Below are positions 21,153 to 33,900 of a stretch of DNA of 64,000 bases, piece by piece. The translations under genes were made by a program, and so were the position numbers. Each line of letters opens with the position of its first letter. The stretch's first letter is position 1. The stretch is from Tilletiopsis washingtonensis (lineage: Eukaryota > Basidiomycota > Exobasidiomycetes > Entylomatales). The notes under the pieces were generated by a model. That model did no database searches, was not told the DNA's origin, and worked only from the letters and a program-made list of their open reading frames with translations. The stretch lies in NCBI RefSeq assembly GCF_003144115.1, contig NW_020312017.1, positions 426,845 to 490,844 of the forward strand, given 5' to 3'.

Positions 21153-23685
21153 GGCGTGCGGAGCAGCGAGCGGCGCTGCTGGGGCTCACCGGTGGACAGC
21201 AGAGCGGCGCCACGGCAACGGCGTGTGGGCAAGACAGACGCTGCGGGTGCGAGCGACGCAGCTGTCGAGGTGATGGACGAGACGCTGGAGCACGGACGGG
21301 CGCCGCAGAGGCTGTGGAGTTTGCGGGCGGGCAGTGCCGAAACACGTGCGCCGCGAGGATAGGAGGCGAAGCGTGCTGCAGAGATGACGCCGGAGCACGG
21401 AAGTGTGCCAAGCGCGCAAGTGCTTCTCTAATGAGCTGGAGCAGGGAGCGAGTGTGAGTGGAGCGGAATGGAGTGACGGTGAGGAGCAGGCCGGCGGCGG
21501 CGGCGAGGCGAGGCGAGGCGAGGCGGGCGGTGGCCGGCTGCGGCTCCTCGCGCCGCATCGCTCCGGCTGCGTAGCGACGTCGTGCTCGCTCTCGCAAAAG
21601 GCTCGGGTGCACTGCACGCTGCGCCGCGCTTGCTGCACCCGTGCTGCGTCTGCAACGTCCAGCACCGCATCCTGCTTCTGCACCTGCAGCCGCAGCGCTG
21701 CAGCATCAGACTCTCTGCCGCTGCCGTACCGGCGAGGTTCTCCTCGTCCTAGCGCAGCCGTCCGCGGTTCGCAGAGGCGATGCACGCCTTTGAGCCGCTG
21801 ATCCGCGCCGCTGCTCCGCCGACGCTCGGCGCTTTAGAGCGTCGTGTCGTGCTCCTCTGCTGCCGCTGCCGCTCTGCCGCTCGTTTGCGCTCTGCGCTCT
21901 CGCTGCACCTCTGCACGCGTGCGCGCTTGGCGCGAGGGATCGGCAGCGTGCGTCAGTGCCGTCGTGCCGGCGCTCGCATGGTCGCACCGCGTGCGCGGCA
22001 CGAGCGCTGTCAAGCCGCGGCGGCCGGGAGGGTCCGCTGCGGCCTGTGGCTGACGCCCGGTGCCGCGTCCGACACTCCCCGTGTGCGGTGCGATGCGCCC
22101 TCGGCCGCGGCATCGCGCATGATGATGCCAGCCGGCAGCGCAGGGCAGCGCGGCAGCGGTGCTCGGCGTGGTGCTCTGCGATGCTGCGGCCTCGCTGTTC
22201 TCGCCGTGCCGCCGTGCCAGGCCGATCCTCACGCGCGGCGCGGCGCGGGCCAGCGCTCGGCTGGATGCGGCCGCGCTGAGGCCGGGCCAGACAGCGACAG
22301 CTGCCAGCATCCCGGCCCTCCTGCGCTGATGCTGCTCACTGACGGCGACGGCGACGACATGCGGTGACGAGTTGCAGCGCTGCGTTGCACGCCTGCTGCC
22401 GCTGCCACAGCCACAGCGCAGCTGTCCAGCCGCCAGCGCCGTAGCATCGCCCTTCGAGCTGCGCGCTGCCGCGCTCGAGCCGCCGTCTGCTTTCTTCTCG
22501 CTTCATGCCGCAGCCGCAGTTTGCAGACGCAGGCGCAGCAAGGCTTGCAGCGCCTCGGACAGGGTGCCGCTGGCCGCTGCACGCCCACGGCGGGTGTGCC
22601 TGATCTGCAGGCGCAGGCCTTCGACTCCCTCTCGAACGGGCCGCTTCCGGAGCGCCCTTCCCTGGGGCCGGAGCGCAGGTCGTCCCGACATTGCGCGCGC
22701 CTCCGAGATGCCAGCATCGAGACGAGGCGAAGCGTTCCTCGGTGCCCACGCCAACAGGCATCGATGCTTACGCCGGGTGACTTTTACTGCGACCGATGTG
22801 CAGATGCAGCCTATGTTGGCGAACAGCCTCGTGCGGCCGCCTTCGTTCTACGTGTCACACAAGCTCGGCGTCAGAATGCGAAGAGCAGCCCGAACAACGA
22901 CGACGGAGCTGCCGCCCTACCGCTGCCGATGCAGAGAGCTCGGTGGTCTCGAAGTGTCCCATTTGATCATGGGTCAAGGATTGGCAAGAAAGGAGAGCAT
23001 GCTGCATGGTCGGAACTGAGGGTGCTCGACTGTCCCGCAGGCGGAGAGCTGGTCCCTGCTCGCCTGCCACCGACGGTGTCCTCTCAGCTGTCCAACGTCC
23101 AGCGGTCGCCGCAGTCCCACTCCCGCATCGGCAGAGCGCGCTCCCGCGCGACCGAGGGGCGGGGAGGGGACGATGTTGGGCGCAGGGTGCGCGCTGGTAC
23201 CTTGCCAGCCTAGACAAGGGGTATGCAGGGCTGGCTGCAGTCTGAATGTCTTGTCTTGCCTCACTCAACGCTGTTTGCAGTGGACGCGGGGCGCTATGCG
23301 CGACGAGCTTGAGCCGTAGCCAGAAAAGGGGACGGGAGCGGGTGCTGCTGGCGTGGACGCGCCGCCGAGCCGCCGGGTCGCCGGCGGTGTGCTGGCGGCG
23401 CGTGGGCGTGGGAACATCACACAGCGCGCCCCGTGCGCGTCGCCAGGGCGAGGTGTGCTTCTGCAGGTCGTGCTGCACGCCTTCTCACCCTCACCTCGAC
23501 ACTCTCTGCAGCTACTTCACCCAGCGCACAGCACAGCACACGCATAGCAGCAGCAGCCTGTGCACAGCTCTTTGCTCTAACTCGCTCGCACTTGCTGCAC
23601 CGCCGCAGCTCTTCGCCCTCGGCGCACCGCTCACCCCTCGCCTCACCTCACCTCGCCGCCGCGCCGCGGCCCCACCTCGCCCAGC
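21153..23685. other. Long gene-free divergent region
   Basis: 2.5 kb between the divergent membrane-protein and AP-1 mu start codons. Several long frames exist on both strands but all are Arg/Ala/Cys/Ser-rich without motifs or conserved character. Base composition drops somewhat around 22750–23030. The last ~250 bp before 23686 is rich in CACC/CTCG, as expected for an AP-1 mu promoter and leader. I saw no tRNA B-box-like GGTTCGAATCC sequence. Confidence 0.5.
21502..21526. repeat. GGCGA pentanucleotide microsatellite
   Basis: Four perfect GGCGA units followed by one GGCGG. It lies in the long non-coding divergent region upstream of the PPxY membrane-protein gene. Confidence 0.85.
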
Positions 23686-25785
23686 ATGGCGTCGACGGTG
23701 GCCATCGTCGACATCAAGGGCAAGTCGCTCATCCAGCGCTCGTACCGCGACGACATTGAGCCGGCGCATGTCGAGCGCTTCCTGCCGCTGCTGCTCGACA
23801 TGGAGGAGGAGAGCGGCGGCGCGGCCGTGTGTCCCTGCTTCACCAGCGAGGGCATCAACTACATGTTCATCCGCCACAACAACCTGTACTGTGAGTAGAG
23901 GCGAAGACTGGCGGGACTGGCATGAAGCCGGACCGGCAGCGCGGCTGGCAGGTGGCATACAGCGATGCGAGCGCGACTGGACAGCGTGGCACTCGCACGA
24001 GGGAGAGCTGCGGCACCGCAGCCAGCCCGGGCCGGAGCGGCTAGAGAGGGACATGCCGTTGCGCAGGCCCTTCACGCATTGGCAGCGTTGGACTGGCTGG
24101 CCCGTCACCCAGCGGCTCAACGCACGCTGGCGCTCTACGCAGCGCTGCCAGTGCTCTGCGCACCGCAGCGATTGGCCCTGTCCTTCGCTTGGCCCCATCC
24201 CTCGCAGCACACTGACGCGCGCCGCAGTGCTCGCGCTCTCGCGGCGCAACTCCAACGCCGCCGAGCTGCTGCTCTTCCTGCACAAGCTCGCCGCCGTGCT
24301 CGAGGAGTACTTCAAGGAGCTCGAGGAGGAGAGCATCCGCGACAATTTTGTCATCATCTACGAGCTGCTCGACGAGATGATGGACTTTGGCTACCCGCAG
24401 ACGACGGAGAGCAAGATTCTGCAGGAGTGAGTGGTGCCACGGCTGCGGGGGCTGAGGAATGGACGGCGCGGGGCGGAGTAGAGAGACGCACAGGACTGCG
24501 CTGCTATTGCGCCCTGCGCGCAACATACAGCTCTGGCGGTCAAGAGCAAGACATGGGCCACGACTCGTGCCGGTGTGGGCCTGCTGCTGACAGCGCGCCC
24601 AGGTACATCACACAAGAATCGCACAAGCTCGAGGTGCAGGTGCGGCCACCGATGGCCGTCACCAACGCCGTGTCGTGGCGCAGCGAGGGCATCCGCTACC
24701 GCAAGAACGAGGTGTTCCTCGACGTCGTCGAGAGCGTCAACCTGCTCGTCAACGCCAACGGCAACGTAGTGCGCTCCGAGATCCTCGGCGCCGTCAAGAT
24801 GAAGTGCTACCTGTCGGGCATGCCGGAGCTGCGCCTCGGCCTCAACGACAAGGTCATGTTTGAGAGCACCGGGCGGGGTGAGTGCAGAGAGTGTGCAGCC
24901 TGGCGACGCTGCGCTGACTCTGCACGCAGCGGCACGGGGCAAGGCCATTGAGATGGAGGACGTCAAGTTCCACCAATGCGTGCGCCTCTCGCGCTTCGAG
25001 AACGACCGCACCATCTCGTTCATCCCGCCCGACGGCGAGTTTGAGCTCATGAGCTACCGGCTCAGCACGCAGGTCAAGCCGCTGGTGTGGGCCGAGGCCG
25101 TCGTCGAGCGGCATGAGGGCAGCCGCATCGAGTTTATGGTCAAGGTGCGCAGTGCGTGGAGTGCCGCGCCTGGCAGATGCTGACAGTCGCCTCTCCAGGT
25201 CAAGGCGCAGTTCAAGCGGCGGTCAACGGCAAACAACGTCGAGATCCACGTGCCAGTCCCAGACGACGCCGACTCGCCCAAGTTCCGCGTGCGTGTCCGA
25301 GCGTGCATCGTAGCATCTTCACGCTGACACGTCTCTCCAGGCGGCGACGGGCTCGGTGCACTACGCGCCCGAGAAGTCGGCGATGGTGTGGAAGATCAAG
25401 CAGCTCGGCGGCGGGCGCGAGTTCCTGATGCGGGCGCACTTCGGCCTGCCGTCCGTCAAGAACGGTGCGTAGCGCTGCGCCTGTCCTCTAGCACACTGCT
25501 CACTGCCCCCGCAGAGGAGACGATGGACCGGAAAGCACCCATCACGATCAAGTTTGAGATTCCGTACTTTACCGTCTCGGGCATCCAGGTGCGGTATCTT
25601 AAGATCGTCGAGAAGTCGGGCTACCAGGCGCTGCGTGAGTGGCCCTGTCAGCCATCTGCGTGGCCCTGCACTTACACCACGCCACAGCATGGGTGCGCTA
25701 CATCACACAGGCCGCCGGCCCCGGCTACGAGCTGCGCACGGCGTCGGAGAAGAGCCAGGCTCGGCTCGCGCCCTTCTCGGCATGA
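23686..25785 (+). CDS. APM1: AP-1 clathrin adaptor complex, mu subunit
   Basis: Medium chain of the trans-Golgi/endosome clathrin adaptor, 441 aa. Exons: 23686–23890, 24228–24426, 24603–24877, 24930–25144, 25199–25288, 25341–25464, 25515–25634 and 25688–25785. The N-terminal longin-like part starts with VAIVDIKGKSLIQRSYRDDI and has INYMFIRHNNLY and FKELEEESIRDNFVIIYELL. The mu homology domain covers the C-terminal ~270 residues: SWRSEGIRYRKNEVFLDVVE, LNDKVMFE, FIPPDGEFELMSYRLS, VEIHVPVPDDADSPKF, and the ending ITQAAGPGYELRT. These mark the AP-1 rather than AP-2 class (GIRYRKNEVFLDV, PDGEFELMSYR). Length is the family norm. The first intron is 337 nt; the others are 50–180 nt. Confidence 0.96.
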
Positions 25786-27186
25786 GCAGGCCTCATGCGC
25801 GCGGGAGCTCATGGGCTCACGCAGCGAGCACGGCGGCCATGTCGCTTGACGAAGTCTGCCGTCCTCTTTTGGATCTGCGCTCGGCAGAGAGTCGTTCTAC
25901 TGCGAGCCGACCTGTACGCTTTCCCTTCCTGTCACAATGCCATGCCGTCTACGAGCACGTGCAGGGTGTGACGGCGTGTCGGGCCTGCCATTCGACTGCA
26001 CAGCAGCGTTCTGGCTTCCTCTGCCCAGCCTGGTGTCGCCTCCACCTGAGCGCTGAGGAAGCACAGGTTCATGCGTTCCCAGGCTAAGCCAGCGGGGCTG
26101 AGCAACTTCCTTACGCCCAGCACATGGCGGCCCTGAGCTGTCTCACTGCGCCCACAGCTAGTGATTGCGGTGGGTGCGGGGTAAGGCGAGATCGGGCTGC
26201 GCGCTGGGGTTGCATCAACAGCAGCAGCGCTGGCTCGCTGCTCTCGCTGGTGATGCAGGCAGGTGCAGGCGCAGCCCCCGGCAGCCGATCGGGCGGCGAG
26301 CTAAGAGAGCCTTGACAGCAAGCACCAGCAGGCGGCAGGCCTCATGGCGCCCCACGCCCATTCCGGCATCAGAGCCGTAGCGCGTGACGCGCGGTCATCT
26401 TGAGTGTCTCTGCAGCTGCTGGGTGCTTCGGAAGAGAGGGGAAGAGGAGAAAGAGGAGAGGAGAGCGACCGCGCGGGGCCGCAGGATGCCAAGCGCACTT
26501 GCCGGCACGCGACGTCAACGCCAAGCCCCGACGGCGATTTCGCTGCGGCGGGCGCTGAACGCGCGCGGCGGTGCGCCTGCGCCGTGACCGCAGCCGGCGT
26601 CTTCTGCTTGCGCTGCGGCCGCCGCGCAGCATGCATGCGCCGCCAGTCCACCGCCGCAGCCTCGGTCGTGAGGGAGATCGCAGCGCGGGAGCGCAGAGGA
26701 TGGACAGGTGAAGTCGCATGACGCACCGTCGGGCCGCACTCCGAGCCGCGGTGCATCCTCCGTGCATCCCGCCGCCGCTCCGTCATGTGCGAGCGCTTTC
26801 GGAGGCCCGATGCTCGGTTTGCCGCCTGCTGCCGCCCGCCGCAGCCGCTCCAGGCGGCTGGGGCGGCATGGCAAGATGCTCTCCCGTGGCGGAGTGGGGA
26901 GACCGACCGCATGGCGCGGACAGGCACGGAAAGAGAGAGGACACCGGCCCCAGGGCACTCACTCTGCACCGGCGCCATCATTCTCCGCACGGCTTGGCAA
27001 GGGACTAAAGTTGCACCGCTGCCGCTGCTGAGCACGAGGAGAGTGCGGGGTCCCCGGTCCGATTGTGCCTGGCCCTGGAGCGTGTGCCCGCCTCACACGA
27101 GCCGCAGGCTGCGTATAAGAAGGCTCGCTAGGCGTCGCGGACGCAGGCAGGCCCACCTTTCCGAATCAAGACACACCACACACACC
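25786..27186. other. Intergenic region upstream of MFS transporter
   Basis: 1.4 kb between the AP-1 mu stop and the transporter start. No coding sequence was recognised. The left part (25860–26120) has a lower GC content than its surroundings and probably holds the AP-1 mu 3' end. The right end carries a TATA-like element before the transporter. Confidence 0.5.
27114..27119 (+). promoter_or_regulatory. TATA-box candidate for the MFS transporter
   Basis: TATAAG in a GC-rich setting, 73 bp upstream of the transporter ATG. It is one of very few TATA-like strings in the window and is on the correct strand. The distance to the ATG implies a short leader if it is used. Confidence 0.5.
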
Positions 27187-29990
27187 ATGGCCGCGTCGAC
27201 GCCGTCCACGCCGCCGCAGAGCGAGAAGAAGCTGAGCCGCACGTCGCTGCAGCTCGGCACGTCCGCCGCACACGACACGCACGAGGAGTTGCCGCGCAAG
27301 GTCGACGTTCAGGACGAGAATGCGCGTCTTGCGAACCCGCTGAGTGCGTCCAGATTGATGAACGAGATGAGCTGGGCACAGGCGGCATTCGCGAGTCGAG
27401 ACCGGCAGAAGGCGCAGTGATTTGACGAGGTTCTGGTGGTAGAGAGTGATGTTCGCGGGTGCGGCGGCGAGGGCGCACTGCTGCACCGCGACGCACGTGC
27501 CAAGTGACCAAACGCCTGGACATCGCCTGGAATGTCTCCGGCGCTCGAGCATCCGCTGACCCACTCTCCGTCGCAGAGGGCTTCACTCGTGCCGAGTGTG
27601 CCGAGCGTGCGCGCCAGTGGGCCGACGAGGCCGGCCTGAGCGAGGAGCGCGACCTCTTTGCGCGCGCCGCCATCGTGGCGCAGAACCCGACGCTCTTCGA
27701 GGAGGCGCCCGAGCTCACCGAGGAGGACAAGGAGGCACTGCGCCGCGAGCGCGACCACCCGTACCGCCAGCCCAAGGCACTCTGGCTGCTCGTGCTCTCC
27801 GTCTCGCTCTCCGCCGCCGTGCAGGGTATGTCCTCCTCGCCTCGGTGTGATCTGCTGCGCTCACACTCCGCGCTCTGCCGCAGGCATGGACCAGAGTGTC
27901 ATCAGCGGCGCGCTCCTCTTCTTTCCCGAGCAGTTTGGCATCGAGGACGAGTACGGCGGCTGGGTGACGGGCATCGTCGCCGCCGCACCGTACTTTTCGT
28001 GCGCACTGCTGGCCTCGTTCCTCACTGCTCCGCTCAACAACTACTTCGGCCGCCGCGGAACCATCGCCATCACCTGCGCCATCGCGTCGATCACGTGTAT
28101 CTGGAGCGCGGTCACGGATTCGTGGTGGTTCGTCACCACGGGAGCACCAGAAAAGCGAGAGCCAACACTGAAGCACTCCACAGGCACCTCATGATCGCTC
28201 GCATCGCTCTCGGCGCCGGCATTGCTCCCAAGAGCGCGACGACTCCGATCTACGCAGCCGAGACCGCACCTGCGAAGATCAGAGGCGCTCTGGGATCGCA
28301 GTGGCAGGTGAGATACCTGCGCTCAGCCTGCGATGCTTCAGGCTCACGCTAGGTGCGCTCAGGCCTGGACGGCATTCGGCATCATGCTCGGATACGTCGC
28401 CTCCATCGCCTTCTACTTCGTGCCCGACCAGGGCGGCATCGTAGGCCTGCGCTGGCGTCTGATGCTCGGCTCGGCCGCTATTCCTCCGCTCTTCGTCATT
28501 TCCCTGATCTTCTTCTCACCCGAGTCACCTCGATGGTATATGTCGAAGGGCCGGAAGGCAGATGCATACTACGCCATGCGCAGGATCCGCAACACGCCGC
28601 TCGAGGCCGCGCGCGACCTCTACTTCGCGAGCGAGCTGCTCCAGGCAGAGCGCGAGGTAAGTGGTCTGCCAAATTTAATTGCTCCACGTAGCGTGGGACT
28701 GCATGTAGCGCGGGACTGCTTTTGCGGGAGCGCAGCACTCTTACTGACACGACCTTCGCGCGGCGCTCGCAGATCATGCACGGGCAGAAGTCGCGTATCG
28801 GACTCCTCGAGCTCTTCGCCACTCCTCGCAACCGCCTGGCCGCTCAGAGCAGCAGCTGGACGATGCTAATGCAACAGTTCTGCGGGAAGTTTGGAGAGAA
28901 TCGGGGCGGTCACTTGCTTTGGCTAACAGCCCACCGTTCTCTCCAGGTGTCAATGTGGTTGCGTGAGTGTGGGGGAAGAAGGCCGGGCCGGACCGCGGAC
29001 AGGGCTGACCATACTTGATAGTTATTATGGCAGTCAAATCTTCTTCGAGGCTGGAGCAACAGAGGTGGGCGCGCTGGCCGCGTCGCTCGGCTGGGGCACC
29101 CTCAACTGGCTCGGCGCGATTCCCGCATTCTGGGCCATCGACAAGCTCGGCCGCCGCACGCTCCTGCTCATCGGCTACCCCCTCATGGGCTGCGCACTCT
29201 TCATCACCGCTTTCTCCTTCCTTGCGCCTAGCGAGACGGGCCGCGTTGCTGGCGTTGCTCTCGGCACGTACCTGCACTGCCTCTTCTACTCGCCTACCGC
29301 AGGCCCAGTCGTGAGTCTCAAAAAGCTCGGAAAGTAGCATCAGACTATGATTGACGCTCGCTCGCATCCAGCCCTTCACATACAGCGCGGTAAGCAGGAT
29401 CAAGAATCTAATGCATGGCTAGCGACGCGACACTGACGCGTCTTTGCGCCCTGCAGGAGTGCTATCCGCTCAAGGTCCGCGAGAGCGGCATGAGCCTCGC
29501 CGTCGCCGTGTGCTGGTTCTTCAACGGCGTGAGTCCACATCTGTGCCTCTCTCTTTTTCCTCGGCTCACGAATGGGTCTCCGCCAGGTGCTGTCGCTCAC
29601 GTGGCCGGCGATGCGCAACGACCTGACGCCGACGGGCGCGTTCGCCTTCTACGCTGCCTGCAACATGGCTGCCACCGTCTTTACGTACTTCTTGCTGCCC
29701 GAGACGAAGAGCCTGACGCTCGAGGAGCTCGACGCCGTCTTCTCGGTCAGCAACGCCGAGCACGCGGCGTACCAGGCGCGCCTCATTCCGTACCACGCCG
29801 GCCGCCTCGTGGGCCGCCGCAACATCGACAAGGGCGAGCCGCTGTACGCGCACGAGAAGCTCACGCTCGAGGAGCGCAGGGCTAGAGGCACGATTGCGCC
29901 CGCCGCTGCTGGCCGTGAGTAGAATGCCAGGCGCTGACTGGTGCTGCGAGCCTCCGACCTTGGGCTGACACTTGAGCCTTCTCAGACTAA
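27187..29990 (+). CDS. MFS sugar/inositol-type transporter
   Basis: Plasma-membrane 12-helix porter of the sugar-porter family, about 635 aa. Exons: 27187–27343, 27577–27825, 27884–28127, 28184–28307, 28363–28656, 28773–28884, 28947–28962, 29022–29310, 29372–29389, 29457–29528 and 29587–29914, then 29986–29990, or read-through to a stop at 29922. The long N-terminal domain before GMDQSVISGA, with FARAAIVAQNP, resembles fungal inositol/polyol porters. Family signatures: NYFGRRG after helix 2, PIYAAETAPAKIRGAL, PESPRWYMSKGR, QQFCGVNVVAYY (over two introns), DKLGRRTLLLIGYP, and LLPETKSLTLEELD. Two exons are only 16 and 18 nt. The donor after 28884 reads GGAAGT instead of GTAAGT, yet frame and family motif need the junction there. 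Confidence 0.87.
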
Positions 29991-30985
29991 GCGCCGGGCC
30001 GCCGCGCCGCGCTTCCACTTCACGCCGCCTGTACCCATACAGACCTTGACGACGACCCCATCCTGAATTGTGATGATCATAGCCACCCCTGTGCGAGAGT
30101 GAGCGTGCCGCAGGAGCTGTTATCGCTGCCGGTGCAACGGACGACGGCGCCCCCTGGCACTCTTAGCGCGCGCTGGTCGCACGCCCCTGGCGAGCTCAGG
30201 CACCGCCGGCGCGGCGCGGCGCAGCAGCAGGAGGCTTCGCGTCTCCGCATCCGGCCGCGGGCTCAGTCGCGCCAAGGGCAAGGCGAGCTTGATCGGCCGC
30301 ACGTCGTCCAGCATAACGCCGTTCCTGGACGAGATCTGAGCTGCGTCCGGCTCAGAGCTCTGTCGCGTGTGTGTGTTTGCGGCAGCGAGAGGCACGCAGC
30401 GTGGTAGCGATGCGCGGCGCGCACCCGCACGGACGGCGGACGCACCCCTCAGGCCACGCCGCGATTCATCACCTCTAGCCGCTGCGTCACAAGTGCTTCC
30501 GCGATGCTTCTCTTGTCAGGAGTGCTGACCGGCTGACTACGGCGAGTCGAAGGCTCACGAGCGCAGCGTTGCATGCTGAGAAGCAGCCTTGCACAGCGAG
30601 GTTCAGCGTGGGACCCGCGCACGGCCGGCGGAGCGTGTGTTGGTGCTGGCAGACGGGCGTGGCGCCTGTTGCCGAGCCAGCGCGTGTGAGGCAGGCGGCC
30701 AGCGAGGCACAGGCGCGCGGCGCGTGGCTGCCGGACGCGGCGCGGAGGCGAGGTGAGTCGCGCCCTGCCGCACCGCGCGCCCGCCGCCCCGAGGAGACCC
30801 CAGCGGCCGTCTCCCGCCGCTGCGTGGCGCCCTTGCCTCGCCGTGCCGCGTGCGCTCCCGCACGCCGACATCGCACGCCTTCCAGCGCGCCGCCGTTCCC
30901 CGCACACCACCACATCCGCACGCGCAGCAGCCTCGCTCCGCCGCTGCGCACACTTTTGCCGCTCTCCTCACCCCTGCGCGCTGCG
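29991..30985. other. Intergenic region upstream of Boi-like gene
   Basis: 995 bp without a recognised gene. The stretch 30740–30980 is rich in CCGC/CTCGCC pyrimidine runs leading to the Boi-like ATG and is probably its promoter and leader. Confidence 0.5.
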
Positions 30986-33900
30986 ATGGCCGACGCGTCC
31001 CTCTCGCCGGCGCCGCGCGCCGCCGGCTCGGCCGCCGCCGCCACGTCGGCCGCCGACGCCGAGCGCCTCTGGGCGCTGCACGACTTCGACGCCGAGAACC
31101 CGGACGAAGTCTCCTTCCGTGCCGGCGAGCCGGTCATCGTCGTCGAGCGCGACGACGCGTACGGCGACGGCTGGTGGCAGGTGAGTGCGGATGCAGAGCG
31201 GCGACGATAGCGGGCAGCGGGTGTGGTGTTGCGGCGCCTGTGCTGGCACTGCAGTGGTGAACGTGCAGTGGTGAACGCTGCTCACACATCGTCTGCAGGG
31301 CACAAACGTCAACGGCGAGACGGGCCTCTTTCCCTTCAGCTACACGACCTTCGACCGCGCGCTGGCCGAGCAGGCCGTCGCCGAGGCGGCGGCTGGCGCC
31401 AGCCCGGCGGGCACGCCTGGCCTGATGGGCAACACGATGGCCGACATCGACGCCGCGCTGGCCGACGTGTCGGATGCTAACGGCGCACAGACGGCACGTA
31501 CAGCCGCTGGCGGTACGCCGCGCCGCGCGCCCAGCTTCAAGAGCGAGCGCAGCGCCGACATCAGCGTCGGCGAGACCGACGAGAACGGGGACGTCGAGGC
31601 GGACCTCGCGTCGCGCGCCGCTGCTCGTGCTGCGCTCGCCGTCAACGCACAAAAGGCTGCAGACGCAGCCAGCGCCGGCCAGAAGGCCGAGGACGAGCGC
31701 CGGCGCAGCGAGGCGGCGCGCGTCTTTGCCGAAGAGGAGGAGCGCCAGCGCCTCATGCTGCTGGCCAAGGAGGCCGAGCGCAAGCGCGAGCTCGAGCAGG
31801 GCACGCTCAAGGAGACGCCCAAGGAGGAGAAGATCGCGCCGATCGAGGGCGTCGAGATGAGCGACGAGTCCGACTCGGAAGGCTCAGAGGCTGCAGGCCC
31901 GACTGCGACGCATGCGCCGCTGTTCGGCTCGCTTGCGCCCAAGCAGCCCGACGCCCTCGACCCGCCGCGCTCGCTGTCGCCCATTCCCAGCGCGTCAGGA
32001 CACAGCCACACCGGCATGGGCAGCGCCGCTGCGCTCGCAGCAGGTGCAGCCATTGCCGGTGGTGCCGCAGCCACGATGAACCGCAGCCGACAGAACTCGG
32101 CCAACGGCGTGCAGAACCGCAGCTACGACGACGAGGCGAGCATTGTGAGCACGCAGCCACGCACGAGCGGCATGACCGACCCGACGGCGCCCGGCACGGC
32201 TGCCACGAGCCTGGCTGGCGGCGCCGAGACGCCCAAGAGCGCATTCATGCCGCAGGCCGCCAGCTCTGCCGGCCTTGTGCCCTCGTCGCCCGCGCCGAGC
32301 AACCTCTCGGGCTCGCAGCGCGTCGGCCCTGGCGGCGACCCGCACGAGTGGAGCGTGGAGGAAGTCGTGGCGTGGGGCCGCGCAAAGGGCTGGGACGAGG
32401 GCGCCGTCGTCTCGAAGTTCGCGGGTGAGCCTAGCTGCGCCTTGCCTGATTACCACATCCTGACATGCGGCATGCAGAGCACGAGATCTCTGGCGATGTG
32501 CTCATGGAGATGGACGTCAACATCCTCAAGGAGATCGACATCACCGCCTTCGGCAAGCGCTTCCAGGTCGCCAACGCGATCAAGGACCTCAAGCGAAGCC
32601 TCGGCGGCGAGAGCGCCGTGTCGCCCGCGCTTGCTCCGCTGCCCGTCACGCCCGTCTCGGCCTCGCTGCGCCCGAGCAGCCCGGCGCCCAGCACCGGCAA
32701 CATGGGCCCGCCGAGCGTGTCGGGCGGAGTCTACGGCGCTGGCGCTGGCATGCTCGGTGCCTCCTCGATGGCGCGCGTCAACAGCTACGGCACGCATGAG
32801 GACGCGCCTCGCACCGAGTCCGAGGTGCTCGCCGGACGCGCCGTCTCGGGCACGTCGGCTCGCTCGGCGGCCAGCTTCGAGACCAACGGCGCCTGGCCGC
32901 CCACGTCTGCCAGCGATGGCTTTGGCGGACTTGGCGCCGGGCCGGCCGCCGCATCCAGCGGTGCCGCACTGGCGGACCTCGACACGCCCATCACCTCGCC
33001 GCAGCTCGTCAGCGACAAGAAGCTGCGCAAGGACGGCCCCGCTCCTGCCGCCTCTTCGCCGCGCAAGCGCGAGTCGGGCGGCAGTGCCGGCGCCGGCGAC
33101 CGGACAAGCTTCTTCGGCGGCTTTGCTGAGCGCCGCGCGCGCAAGCCGGCACCGAAGGTCGCCAGCAGCTCGCTCAGTCCTGGTGACGAGCCGAGCAGCA
33201 AGGGCACCCTTGGCCGCCTGGGTCTCGGCCGGCTGCGCGAGCGCAGCTCGCAGGCGTCGGACCCGCAGCCGGCCGACGCGCTCAAGGGTAAGATCAGCCT
33301 GCCGACGAGCAGCCCGACGTACGACTCGATGGGCGACACGGCGCGCCGCAACCGGGCCTCTGGCGGCTCGAACGGCGGAGGCTTCGGCGGCGGCCAGGGC
33401 GGCTTCGGCATGGGCCACTCGAAGCAGGCCAGCGTCGGCAGTGCTGGCCCGGCGGCGGGAGAGTGGCACGGGCCCAAGTCTGGCGACCTGCGCTCGCCCG
33501 GTGCCGCTCCGACCGAGGGCCCGGTGATGGCGCGCATCCGGCCCGTCGACCTCGAGGGCTGGATGAAGAAGAAGGGCGAGCGCTACAACTCGTGGAAGCC
33601 GCGCTACCTCGCGCTCAAGGGCTCGGACCTCGTGCTGCTGCGCGACCCCACGGCGCCCAAGATCAAGGGCTACGTGAGCATGAAGGGCTACAAGGTCATC
33701 GCCGACGAAAACACAAACCCGGGCAAGTACGGCTTCAAGATCCTGCACGAGACCGAGAAGCCGCACTACTTCTCCAGCGACGACCCGGCCATGGTGCGCG
33801 CATGGATGAAGGCGCTGATGAAGTCGACGATCGGGCGCGACACGACGCGTGAGTCTGCGCGAGCTTGTGTCACTTGCCGCACACGCTCACCCTTCACAGT

